Shown one piece after another: positions 24,992 to 34,047 of a DNA stretch of 48,198 nt. The position numbers and the translations under genes are program-made. Source of the DNA: CAZJDM01 sp964544765 (GTDB taxonomy: Bacteria; Bdellovibrionota_B; Oligoflexia; CAYFLR01); assembly GCA_964544765.1 (NCBI GenBank), contig CAZJDM010000010.1, positions 1-48,198 of the forward strand, given 5' to 3'. Positions within the stretch are counted from its first letter, which is position 1. Each line of letters starts with the position of its first letter. Under the pieces are notes generated by a model. The model was not told where the DNA came from. It saw only the letters and a list, made by a program, of their open reading frames with translations, and did no database searches.

Positions 24992-26584
24992 ATGATTGAT
25001 TGGGAAGCATTTGATAAATTAATCGTCGTTAGAAAGATGAAAGACGTTATTGGTAAATGGTGGAACATCCAGTTAAACTTCACTGATCCCAAAGGATATT
25101 TACGAGGTGTACCCGATGGTAAATTTTTTAATCCCCTCAACGAAGTTTGTAAAAAAGTAGTGCAAAGAGAAGATGGTTTTAAACGCTGTATCTTCACAGC
25201 CAGAAACGCCACAATTGACGCCATCAATAGAACCTCCTCACGAATATTTAAAGATCATATAGGCTTTTCGGCCATATCTGTTCCTGTTCGGTTCGATAAT
25301 AATTTCTTAGGTTGTGTATACGCTGATGGATTTATCATTGCTGATGGAGCACAGGAAACTATTTCATTGATTAAAAAAAATGTATCCATGATGTATCCTG
25401 AAATTGATCAAGATTGGTTAGATAAATACCTCACAGATTTTCCAACCCTAAAGCAAGATGATATTGATTATTTAGTCGAACTCATCGAAGTAGTTACCGA
25501 AGAAATGATCAATGTTACTCGAAATTTAGCTGAACAAACCCAGCAAGTATCAAACCTGACCAATGAATTAACAGGGAGATACAGTTTCCACCATATGGTT
25601 GGCAAATCCAATGTCATGCAGGATATATACAAGCTTTTAGATAAAGTAAGCGCTACTGACTCGACTATATTAATCAGTGGAGATAATGGTACAGGTAAAG
25701 AATTAATTGCCAAAGCACTACATTACAATAGTCTAAGAAAAGAAAAAACCTTTGTCACGCAAAACTGCTCAGCTTTTAATGACAATCTGTTAGATTCAGA
25801 ACTCTTTGGTCATGTCAAAGGAGCTTTTACCGGAGCTACTCGTGATAAAAAAGGATTGTTTGAAATGGCTCATGGTGGAACCTTATTCTTAGATGAAGTA
25901 GGAGATACCTCACCTGCTATGCAGGTAAAGTTATTGCGTGTACTACAAGAAGGAACCTTTCTTCCTGTTGGAGGAACTCAAGTAAAGAAAGTTGATGTCA
26001 GAATGATTGCCGCAACAAATAAGAACTTAAGGGAACTCATCGATACCGGACAGTTTAGAGAAGATTTATATTATCGATTAAATGTAATTCATATCCATGT
26101 ACCATCTTTAAAAGAAAGAAGAGAAGATATTCCCTTATTGATCGACCATTTCTTAAAACATTATGCCGCTAAATCAAACAAGCCTATTCATACTATACCA
26201 ACCGAGGTAATGGAATATTTAATGAATTTTGAATGGCCCGGAAATGTTAGGGAATTGGAAAATGAGATTGAAAGACTTTGTGTTCTTAGTGAAAATACTG
26301 AAATAAGTAAGGAAATATTATCTCCCAAAATTTTTGGAGAAACAAGTAGTGGCAACATTGCTGGAACTACTGGACCAACAACCCCAGCTATTAGTACACC
26401 TCCAGGAGTTGTTAGAAAACTAAAAGATGCCCTTGAAGAAGTCGAACGGCAATTAATCAAAGAAGGATTAGAAAGAACCAATTTTAACAAATCTAAATTA
26501 GCCAGAGAACTAGGAATAAGTCGTGCCGGCTTAATTATGAAGGTTGAAAAATATGAGCTAGACAAGCGGCAGCAAAATCAATGA
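24992..26584 (+). CDS. Sigma-54-dependent activator with PocR-type sensor domain
   Basis: 530 aa. The N-terminal 25-180 region matches the PocR ligand-binding family (GKWWNIQLNFTDPKG, then Cys53 and Cys66 around KKVVQREDGFKRC), suggesting redox or small-molecule sensing. A linker helix leads to the AAA+ domain: Walker A 230-237 (GDNGTGKE), GAFTGA 277-282 for sigma-54 contact, Walker B 296-302 (GTLFLDE). A Fis-type helix-turn-helix ends the protein (KSKLARELGISRAGL). An AGGAG ribosome binding site lies 8 bases before the ATG. Divergent from the transpeptidase operon, which could be a target. Confidence 0.93.
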   Translation: MIDWEAFDKLIVVRKMKDVIGKWWNIQLNFTDPKGYLRGVPDGKFFNPLNEVCKKVVQREDGFKRCIFTARNATIDAINRTSSRIFKDHIGFSAISVPVRFDNNFLGCVYADGFIIADGAQETISLIKKNVSMMYPEIDQDWLDKYLTDFPTLKQDDIDYLVELIEVVTEEMINVTRNLAEQTQQVSNLTNELTGRYSFHHMVGKSNVMQDIYKLLDKVSATDSTILISGDNGTGKELIAKALHYNSLRKEKTFVTQNCSAFNDNLLDSELFGHVKGAFTGATRDKKGLFEMAHGGTLFLDEVGDTSPAMQVKLLRVLQEGTFLPVGGTQVKKVDVRMIAATNKNLRELIDTGQFREDLYYRLNVIHIHVPSLKERREDIPLLIDHFLKHYAAKSNKPIHTIPTEVMEYLMNFEWPGNVRELENEIERLCVLSENTEISKEILSPKIFGETSSGNIAGTTGPTTPAISTPPGVVRKLKDALEEVERQLIKEGLERTNFNKSKLARELGISRAGLIMKVEKYELDKRQQNQ

Positions 26585-26635
26585 TTCATAAGGCAGACTT
26601 CGTCCGTCACACTTCCAATTTCTAAGAGTCACAGC

Positions 26636-26663
26636 CTTCAGTTCTCAGTCTTCCGTTCTCAGT
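26636..26663 (+). repeat. 14-bp tandem repeat
   Basis: CTTCAGTTCTCAGT is followed immediately by CTTCCGTTCTCAGT (13 of 14 identical), in the 129-bp gap after the sigma-54 activator. No function is visible. Confidence 0.55.
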
Positions 26664-26713
26664 TTTCTTGCAAAACAGGTCATTTTTTACTTTCAAATAG
26701 ATTCAAGAATAGA

Positions 26714-27457
26714 TTATAAATATGTGCTTAGATGAGCCATATTTGGATCTTTGGTAAGTAAATCACGTTTTTCACCAGAACATTTTATTTTTACTTCCTC
26801 TATTTTAAAAAGTTCTTTGTATTGTTCGAAGGCACTAAAAACTATACTAAAACGTTGATCCAGGTTATTTAATTTTTCAATATCTATATGTAAATTTTTT
26901 AGATCTTCTCTACCTGGAAGATCATAAGTTATTTGTAGAATTAATTCTTTAATCTGGTTAGCAGAGGCTCTTTGAAAGTCTTTGCCATATAATTTAACAA
27001 TAACAGTATCCTCTTCTTCATCAATTTCAGCACGCAAGACCGGACTCAATATATTAATTATCTTTTTAAAAAGATCAACTGAACCAGTAAATATTTTACT
27101 TACTCCTTTAAGATTAGATTGATAGGAAATGTAATAAAGAAAGAGTAAAAAATACACAATAATATACGGTATTTTAATCAATAGATTTTGAAAAATAACT
27201 ACCCCAAAAGCACCGGATAATAATAAAAAGCTATCAATTAATTTATCTTCATAATCTAAGGTCTTTGGTTTAAATATAAACACTACCAATTTAAGTAATA
27301 TAGGTACGATGACAAGAAGAACTAAAATGGATATTAAAAACCGGATTTCAAACAAATCAAAATTATTATGAATGGCCCAATTGGTTTGAACCGCAAGAGA
27401 AATCAAAATACTACTAATTAGAATCGATTTTACTTTATTCATCATAAACTTTCTCAC
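26714..27457 (-). CDS. Uncharacterised inner-membrane protein
   Basis: 247 aa with about four hydrophobic segments in the first 120 residues (near 10-25, 38-62, 80-110) and a soluble C-terminal domain of about 110 residues containing IVKLYGKDFQRASANQIKEL. I do not recognise it. It ends facing the sigma-54 activator and has its own promoter region with the divergent small ORF at 27594. Confidence 0.6.
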   Translation of the reverse strand: MRKFMMNKVKSILISSILISLAVQTNWAIHNNFDLFEIRFLISILVLLVIVPILLKLVVFIFKPKTLDYEDKLIDSFLLLSGAFGVVIFQNLLIKIPYIIVYFLLFLYYISYQSNLKGVSKIFTGSVDLFKKIINILSPVLRAEIDEEEDTVIVKLYGKDFQRASANQIKELILQITYDLPGREDLKNLHIDIEKLNNLDQRFSIVFSAFEQYKELFKIEEVKIKCSGEKRDLLTKDPNMAHLSTYL

Positions 27458-27593
27458 ACTCTTTATGTTTTATACTTAGCGAGTCTATGGTTATGATATT
27501 CTTTTGACATTCTTACGTTTGTTACATAGCTATCGTAAGATTGCAAGTAATTTGTGAAGGTGTTAAAATATTTCAGTCCCATGGGAATTTATT

Positions 27594-27773
27594 ATGCTAA
27601 TACCATTTATAAATTTTGCCATACTCTTAATCAATATCTTTTTTTACAAAATGGTACATCATCCCGTATTGCTGTATTTAATTACTGCTCATGGCATAGT
27701 ATTTGCTTTTCATTTATTTGGATTTATCCAACGTTTTGAGCCGGATTACTTCAGAGAAAAAAAGGGTAAGTAA
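27594..27773 (+). CDS. Possible small membrane protein (59 aa)
   Basis: Short frame from ATG 27594 encoding a hydrophobic helix pair (MLIPFINFAILLINIFF, and LLYLITAHGIVFAFHLFGF) and a charged tail (RFEPDYFREKKGK). GGGA lies about 7 bases upstream. Its amphipathic plan and positive C terminus are more protein-like than the overlapping 61-aa frame at 27554-27739. No homologue recognised. Confidence 0.45.
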   Translation: MLIPFINFAILLINIFFYKMVHHPVLLYLITAHGIVFAFHLFGFIQRFEPDYFREKKGK

Positions 27774-27792
27774 ATAAAACTTGCTATCCGGG

Positions 27793-29067
27793 TTATTTTA
27801 AATCTCTTGTATGAGATAAAACATGTAGAGATCTCTCAGTAATTGGATCAACTGATCCAACAGATATATGAATTCCCTCATCAGTAACCCTGGCACCATA
27901 TGCAAACCTATCATTACCCATATCGAATAGAAAAAATTGAGGATTATGAATTTTATTTAAAGGAACCTTCACAACTACACCATCCTTATTAAAAAATAAA
28001 AGATGGTTAGAACCAATTTGTTGAAACGAATAAAATAAAATATTATCAACCCGCAAAATGGGTTCATGGGCCGCTGAGATATCATATATAGCCGTATATA
28101 TTTCTCTAGTATCTCCACTTGCTTGAGTCCTGGCAGTATGATTAGCAATAACATACCACCTTTTATTAAATTTAAAAAATGTTCTAATTTGTACACCTAA
28201 AGGTAATTTTACTATTGCCTCCTCATTACCATCAGAAACTCTTTCAATAAGATATTCTTCTTTTCCATTTTCTTCACTACCTGTTCTTCTCATCCAATGT
28301 TGGCCACTTAATGAAAAGTCCACGAAAAACGGACTTTCAATTTGTGACATGTCAATAGTTCCAGTGTTTCTATTAAAATAATAAAATTTTCTATGATTTA
28401 CATATCCATCTATATCTCCACCACGTTCTAAAAACCTCACCCCTATAATCCCCCCTCTTCCCCGAGGAGGATAAAATTGTAGATCTATGACTGGACTTTC
28501 TATAACCGATATTTCACTTGGTACTTCTAGTTCAACCTCACTTGTTTCTCCGTTTTTCAAATTAGTTTTATATAGCAACAATCTTGAAGATTCGATCAGA
28601 TCATTTCTAGAAATTGTATAAACTGTATCTAACTTTGGATCATAAATAGCTTTATTACCTGGAATTAGTTGAGTTCTACTACCTTGGCCAGATTTCTCTT
28701 TACCAGCAAATACTAAAATAGTATGTCTTAATGATCTAGGGACCAAATATATTCCATCTCTACAATGGGTGATATTAGTTATATCACTAAAAGTCCCTTT
28801 AATTTCAACCACATCTTTACTTTTTCCATATGCACGAAAAGCAAGTCTTGATAGTTCACCCTCACGATGTCTCAATACTGCTATATGGTGCCCTAAAAAA
28901 AAGAACTTTTTTGCTGTACTTACAGAACCTGGTAAAGCTAAACTAGTAGGATTGCTTTGAGCATAATCTATCCTAGTTGTTTTACAAACTGCCCAAATGA
29001 TTAAGTTTAATGGTAGATACATAAATATGAATAAAAAAACCAAATATCTCATCATATACTTCCCCAA
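27793..29067 (-). CDS. Uncharacterised membrane-anchored protein, possible beta-propeller
   Basis: 424 aa with one N-terminal hydrophobic helix (residues 7-28) acting as signal anchor or signal peptide. The remainder is rich in beta-strand-like alternation with repeated blocks of values and turns (KSGQGSRTQLIPGNKAIYDP, TARTQASGDTREIYTAIYDI). This hints at a WD/TolB-like propeller, but no repeat consensus is clear. Tail-to-tail with the small ORF at 27594. Function unknown. Confidence 0.6.
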   Translation of the reverse strand: MGKYMMRYLVFLFIFMYLPLNLIIWAVCKTTRIDYAQSNPTSLALPGSVSTAKKFFFLGHHIAVLRHREGELSRLAFRAYGKSKDVVEIKGTFSDITNITHCRDGIYLVPRSLRHTILVFAGKEKSGQGSRTQLIPGNKAIYDPKLDTVYTISRNDLIESSRLLLYKTNLKNGETSEVELEVPSEISVIESPVIDLQFYPPRGRGGIIGVRFLERGGDIDGYVNHRKFYYFNRNTGTIDMSQIESPFFVDFSLSGQHWMRRTGSEENGKEEYLIERVSDGNEEAIVKLPLGVQIRTFFKFNKRWYVIANHTARTQASGDTREIYTAIYDISAAHEPILRVDNILFYSFQQIGSNHLLFFNKDGVVVKVPLNKIHNPQFFLFDMGNDRFAYGARVTDEGIHISVGSVDPITERSLHVLSHTRDLK

Positions 29068-29311
29068 TCTAAAGTAATTATTAAAATTTGTGATAATTAT
29101 TAATCTCTGGATTGCCTTGATTTATATTAAATCAAACTTTAACCAACATCATATAAATCTAGATTCAAGTAGCTATTTTAGCAACATAAAATAACATTTA
29201 TTCAGATATCATAAAAAATTTATTATTGAAATAAATAAATTTATAAAGTAAGTTTTATATTAGCGTCAACTATGACGTCAACCATAAGCTATATAGTAGC
29301 AAGGCTGAGTT

Positions 29312-30523
29312 TTGATAAAACCATACAATTTATATTTTTTTTTCATATTAGTTTTACTTTTAAATACCAAAGTAATAAGAGCTAAAATCCCTGGTATTGA
29401 TAAATTAACTTTCCCATCCCTTCCAATTAGGGTACCTACACAGACTCTACAAGGCAAAGGGCATATTTTATTAACAAAAAGGGGTGTAGGGGAGGTTGCT
29501 AGAGAAATAGAAACAGATTCTACACCGACCGATCACAATGCCTGGGTTTCTAAGATGGAAATAAAGAGAACCAAATACCTATTTGCATTCCATCTCTCTG
29601 ATGATGGAAGAACAATACGAATGTTTGCCTTTCTAGATAGGAGTACCAGCGGCAGTTTATTAGACCACCTAGAAACTGATGAAACCTTTAAAGGTTTTGA
29701 AATTGAACCTTTTAATCAAAAAGAAAGCACAGTCAGCATTCATTTTCAGGCTATTTTAGGATCTCTTCCAAATATCCAACAAGCAAATAAGGAACCAAAC
29801 TGGCTTTGTGCCTTATCTTGGCATTTTAAAGAAGCAAAAGATGCCAGAGAACACCTATTTAAGATCATTAAAAAAGCAGTTAAAAAATATAAATTGACCT
29901 TACAGGCACATGATTTCGTAAAGAAACAATTAATGGATAATATTCTAAGTAACCTGGGTTTGATTGAATTTGTAGAAGTAGATGCTAGAAGAAGTAACAC
30001 TAGGCTTGCTATAAGCGAGGAAGTAACATCTAGATTTCAAAATATTGGTATTAATGATAGTTTCCAGGTTAGTAGTTTACAGGCTTTTCTTGGCCAGATA
30101 ACTCTTCAAAGCCAAAATCTTAAAGGTAAATTCTCGCTAGTAAAAAGTGTATTGGTAGTTGTTGGTACATCATCACTGACTCTATATTTTGCTCCCGCAA
30201 CAAATGATAAAGAAAGAATTATTCTTGATCATTTTTTTGAAAAACAAAGGTTGGTCAACTTAGATAATGAATATGCTGATGTACGCATACTCTTAGATGG
30301 TGTATTTGGTATCCGTCAGTTTCTAGCCGTCACGGTTTCTTTTCAAACGTCAGCCCTGCTAGATAGAGATATTCAAATCATGAGGATTTTTGCTCAATTG
30401 AGAGATCTATTTTCATTTAAAGTCTATTATTTATCCGACTTTCCAAAACGACGACCTGATTCCATACGTATAGAGCCTGCCTGTCAAACTTTAAAAACTA
30501 GTTTGACTGTTTATGGCAAGTAA
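29312..30523 (+). CDS. Uncharacterised exported protein
   Basis: 403 aa starting on TTG with AAGG about 10 bases upstream. A signal peptide of about 23 residues (FFFILVLLLNTKVIRA) precedes a soluble domain without recognisable motifs. It stands head-to-head with the propeller-like gene across a 244-bp intergenic region. I do not recognise it. Confidence 0.6.
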   Translation: MIKPYNLYFFFILVLLLNTKVIRAKIPGIDKLTFPSLPIRVPTQTLQGKGHILLTKRGVGEVAREIETDSTPTDHNAWVSKMEIKRTKYLFAFHLSDDGRTIRMFAFLDRSTSGSLLDHLETDETFKGFEIEPFNQKESTVSIHFQAILGSLPNIQQANKEPNWLCALSWHFKEAKDAREHLFKIIKKAVKKYKLTLQAHDFVKKQLMDNILSNLGLIEFVEVDARRSNTRLAISEEVTSRFQNIGINDSFQVSSLQAFLGQITLQSQNLKGKFSLVKSVLVVVGTSSLTLYFAPATNDKERIILDHFFEKQRLVNLDNEYADVRILLDGVFGIRQFLAVTVSFQTSALLDRDIQIMRIFAQLRDLFSFKVYYLSDFPKRRPDSIRIEPACQTLKTSLTVYGK

Positions 30524-30553
30524 GAATCAAGTAAGAACGCAAATAGAATATCT

Positions 30554-31261
30554 TTATCTAATTTTAAAAAATAAAATCAACACCTTATAGAAAGCTTCAA
30601 TAAAAATCTTTTTACTCATCTTAGATTGGCCAACTCGCCTGTCTTCAAAGGTAATAGGAAATTCGTAATATTTTTTTCCTATTTTATAGGCTCTAGTTTT
30701 TAACTCGATCTGAAATACATACCCATCTGAAACAATTTTAGTTAAATCAATATCTTTTAGAGTTGAACGGGACCAAAAATTAAATCCTCCGGTCATATCT
30801 AAAATGGGTATATTTAATATAATTCGGGCATAGAGGCTGCCGAATTTACTAACTAGTTTTCTTACTATACCCCAATTAACAACTTTACCACCGGATATAT
30901 ATCTAGATCCTACTAAAAAGTCATATTGCCCTTGGTTAACCAGAGAATGTACTTCTTTTAACTTGGATGGAGGATGGGAAAAATCTGCATCCATTTCACC
31001 TATATAATCGTACTGATGTTCAACACCATACCTAAAACCTTCTAAATACGCTGAGGCTAATCCCAATTTATTTTTTCTCTCAATTAAATTTAGGTTTGAA
31101 CAGGTTTTCTGTAAATTTTTAACCAGATCTCCGGTTCCATCGGGACTGTTGTCATCTATAATCAATATATCAAAATTTAAGGATAGCCCATTAATCTCAT
31201 CAATTAAGTTTTTTATATTCTCAGCTTCATTATAGGTGGGTATACATATCAAGATTCTCAT
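30554..31261 (-). CDS. Polyprenol-phosphate mannosyltransferase-like GT2
   Basis: 235-aa family 2 glycosyltransferase: start RILICIPTYNEAENI, nucleotide-binding IIDDNSPDGTGD, metal-binding DADFSHPP, and VGSRYISGG, the hallmark set of dolichol/polyprenol-phosphate mannose synthases (Ppm1-like). It would load mannose or another hexose onto undecaprenyl phosphate for transfer in the periplasm. No C-terminal membrane domain, so it is the soluble catalytic form. Convergent with the gene at 29312. Confidence 0.88.
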   Translation of the reverse strand: MRILICIPTYNEAENIKNLIDEINGLSLNFDILIIDDNSPDGTGDLVKNLQKTCSNLNLIERKNKLGLASAYLEGFRYGVEHQYDYIGEMDADFSHPPSKLKEVHSLVNQGQYDFLVGSRYISGGKVVNWGIVRKLVSKFGSLYARIILNIPILDMTGGFNFWSRSTLKDIDLTKIVSDGYVFQIELKTRAYKIGKKYYEFPITFEDRRVGQSKMSKKIFIEAFYKVLILFFKIR

Positions 31262-31418
31262 TATTCGTTATTTCTACTGCTTAACTTACCGCTTGTCAAC
31301 ACCCGATATTAATTAAGGTAATCAACTACCATATTCAAAATCATTGCTTGATTGACTTGTATTTTTCAAATTGCTATAAACAGGCAAAATAACAAAGCAA
31401 AAAAAAAGGAGGGGACGA

Positions 31419-32552
31419 ATGCCTAGATTAACTCTGTCGCTAACTAGTGGTTTATTGGTTTACCTGATTGGGATTTTATTCGGATCTCAAGCAATTTATG
31501 CAGATCAAACTAACACTAATTGGTCACAAGCTAAACCTATACCCAAAATTCCTTCTACAACTATACTTGAACAAGCGGCTAGACACAATCGACTGGAAAT
31601 GCTGGGAACCTCTTCTCCTTTACCCTCTGATCAACCGACTCCTGGCTTCAACTTTCGAATTGACTCGGTTGATTTTACTGTTATTAGGCCTTTTGCCGAA
31701 TACGAGAATACCAAATATCTAATCATGCACTCAAATTTTGATTTCTCCTCTCAAACAATAAAAGAGACCATTTTACAAAATTTACCAGATAACGTTACGG
31801 CAATCATTTATGTTAGTAACTCTTACTATTTACAACAAGTAAGGAACTATTATTCATCTTTAGCCAATGTAGATAAACAACGTTTGAAAATCGTATTATG
31901 GTCCTCCGATGCAGGAGGTTTTTGGTCAAGAGACGCTATCCCTTTGCCAGTATATATACAAGGAGCAAGTGGTGTAGATGTAGGATTAGTTGACGCCAAA
32001 TATTATCATGCCTATGAACCTGATCAAAAAGTAAGCGAATATTTTGACAAGGTTCTTATTAAACATAACTACTACTTTGAAGGAGGAAATTTCCTAGCTG
32101 ATGCCAAAGGAAAGTGTTTTGTAATAAATAGCTATCAAACTACCACCATTCCTGATCTTATTTTCCAAAATAAATATGGATGCAAATCCATTATTCGCTT
32201 TCCATCTATTACCGGAAAAGGTATTGGACATATTGATGAACGAATCAAGATATTGTCTGATGATTTGGCAATAACAGATTCTACTACATATAAGAGTATA
32301 CTGGAAGAACAAGGTTTTAGAGTTGTAATGCTACCCATGCTGAATTCAAGATATGAAACTTATTTAAATAGTCTATTAATTAACGATACTATTTTTGTTC
32401 CTATTTTCAATAAAGATTCAGATGCTCGAGCAATAAGTATATACGAGAGCCTTGGCTATAAAACTATTGCCTTGAATTCAAGTAAACTATCCAATGAAGG
32501 TTTGGGTTCAATTCACTGTATAACTATGACATACCCGGAAGTTAATCTGTGA
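31419..32552 (+). CDS. Exported agmatine-deiminase-family enzyme
   Basis: 377 aa in the guanidino-modifying superfamily (agmatine deiminase / PAD_porph). A signal peptide (residues 1-27, ending QAIYA) suggests a periplasmic or secreted enzyme. The catalytic set is present: FEGGNFLAD (Glu/Asp region), GIGHIDERI (His) and GSIHCITM with Cys at about 367. The substrate could be agmatine, peptidyl-arginine or another guanidine compound. An AGGAGG-type site lies just before the ATG. Its stop overlaps the start of the next gene. Confidence 0.86.
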   Translation: MPRLTLSLTSGLLVYLIGILFGSQAIYADQTNTNWSQAKPIPKIPSTTILEQAARHNRLEMLGTSSPLPSDQPTPGFNFRIDSVDFTVIRPFAEYENTKYLIMHSNFDFSSQTIKETILQNLPDNVTAIIYVSNSYYLQQVRNYYSSLANVDKQRLKIVLWSSDAGGFWSRDAIPLPVYIQGASGVDVGLVDAKYYHAYEPDQKVSEYFDKVLIKHNYYFEGGNFLADAKGKCFVINSYQTTTIPDLIFQNKYGCKSIIRFPSITGKGIGHIDERIKILSDDLAITDSTTYKSILEEQGFRVVMLPMLNSRYETYLNSLLINDTIFVPIFNKDSDARAISIYESLGYKTIALNSSKLSNEGLGSIHCITMTYPEVNL

Positions 32553-33322
32553 ACCAAAGAAAAATAAATATATTGATAACAGTATTTCTAAAATCAGTCA
32601 GAGCTTTACTCTTTCCTGCTTGGTTGTTAGGATTTATCCTTCATCTGGGTTCTGATCCTTTGAAACATAAAAGTGTTGTACAACAAGATATTATTACTTT
32701 CATCCCTCTGGCAACATTAATGGTCCTGTCAGGAATAATTTGCAGTACTGTCACCTCCTCATCTTTAGATTGGAGTATAGTAGCAGGATTAATGCTGTTC
32801 TACGCTATCTTGTTTTTCTTATTATCCAGAACAATTTATACCAGAAAGTTTTTAGCCACTTTAATTTACCTAGGATTTGGTCAAATCACTCTTATTCTCT
32901 TATACAGCCTTTTAATTAGATTTAACTGGAGTGGGTGGCTGCAAAGCAATTTCTGGATATTGACCCAGATAATTTGGACCTATATTTTACATATTGGATT
33001 ATTACTGGCTCTATCCGGTAATATTCCAGCAAAATTTACTACTAATATTACTAATAAAAAGATATCCATAGCAGACTTATGTAAACTCGATTTCGACGGT
33101 TGTTTAAATAACAAAAAAGGGGTGGTAATTAAGTCTTTCCTCCTGCTTCTTATTATATCGCAAATTATTATAATCATAATACTCGGCAAAGGTAGCCTCC
33201 AAATGCTGGATTCAGTCAGCAATCACACCTTTTTTGAACAATCGGCAATTATTTTCCAAATTTGGTTCATTCTTTATATGATCGAAGCCGAAGTACGATT
33301 AGTTTCTTCTTCCATCAATTAA
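32549..33322 (+). CDS. Multi-pass membrane protein, function unknown
   Basis: 257 aa beginning with GTG, overlapping the deiminase stop by 4 bases (GTGA), so translationally coupled. Six or so membrane segments, with a short soluble loop around 165-190 (ITNKKISIADLCKLDFDGCLNNKKG). The arrangement is reminiscent of Yip1-type proteins, but that is weak. It may help the exported deiminase; the coupling is the only evidence. Confidence 0.65.
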   Translation: MNQRKINILITVFLKSVRALLFPAWLLGFILHLGSDPLKHKSVVQQDIITFIPLATLMVLSGIICSTVTSSSLDWSIVAGLMLFYAILFFLLSRTIYTRKFLATLIYLGFGQITLILLYSLLIRFNWSGWLQSNFWILTQIIWTYILHIGLLLALSGNIPAKFTTNITNKKISIADLCKLDFDGCLNNKKGVVIKSFLLLLIISQIIIIIILGKGSLQMLDSVSNHTFFEQSAIIFQIWFILYMIEAEVRLVSSSIN

Positions 33323-33335
33323 ACAAGACAAGTTA

Positions 33336-33992
33336 TTACATAAACTCTTGTTGATAAATACTTTGCGATTGTATATGCCGATATTGAAGACTTTTAGAGT
33401 GGCAATAAGCTAGTTTATGAATAAAGGGCAATAAAGGCTCCTTACTCTTTTGGAGTAACTTTATTCTTTTTTTAATGAAAGAAAGAATCTCTTCAGGATG
33501 AAATAAATAAGCTCCTGTGGTTGTGAAGTGACCGTTGAAAGGAATAATCCTTGCCTCAATTACTTGCCCTTTATTGAAAGTAAAATTAATGTCTTGGCAC
33601 ACATACTTTTTTTTGGAATAAAGATCTTTAACTACTAACTCATTCTTCTTAAATTTTTTCACAACAAACAAGCTATGAATATTTTCTGAAAATTTACTAT
33701 AAACTTCAATTTCTTTCTGAGGAATACAACTATCCCTTGATTTGTAATAATAAACTAATGGACTGTCATAGGTCCTATTTCCATTTTGTAAGGGTCGATC
33801 AAATAGGAACCAATCCCAAAAAACGGCCATTTTCATTTCATAAAAACTATCATCTGTATGAATAATACCAGTGTTATCGAGAAATTCATCCTTAGCTCTT
33901 GATATCTCTTTATAATAAGAATCACAGGACATTTCTTTATTAAGCTGGCTAAAATAATACTCAACCGAGTGTTGCATATGTACTAACCCCAA
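33336..33992 (-). CDS. Uncharacterised protein resembling SEC-C-associated domains
   Basis: 218 aa, soluble. The stretch FWDWFLFDRPLQNG, then FSENIHSLFVVKKF and a KGQVIEARIIPF segment resembles a domain I associate with SEC-C-type zinc proteins (a DWF-FDR motif followed by a small beta-barrel). No CxC cluster is present here. It is convergent with the membrane protein and starts 55 bp downstream of lepA's stop, on the same strand. Function unknown. Confidence 0.55.
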   Translation of the reverse strand: MGLVHMQHSVEYYFSQLNKEMSCDSYYKEISRAKDEFLDNTGIIHTDDSFYEMKMAVFWDWFLFDRPLQNGNRTYDSPLVYYYKSRDSCIPQKEIEVYSKFSENIHSLFVVKKFKKNELVVKDLYSKKKYVCQDINFTFNKGQVIEARIIPFNGHFTTTGAYLFHPEEILSFIKKRIKLLQKSKEPLLPFIHKLAYCHSKSLQYRHIQSQSIYQQEFM

Positions 33993-34047
33993 AAAGGATT
34001 CTATCCTTCACATTGAAGCCTAATTATATATATTCTTTACCTTTTTT

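Noticed and set aside
27554..27739. 61-aa frame
   Set aside because: Overlaps the more protein-like 59-aa frame, with many Cys/Trp and no ribosome binding site.
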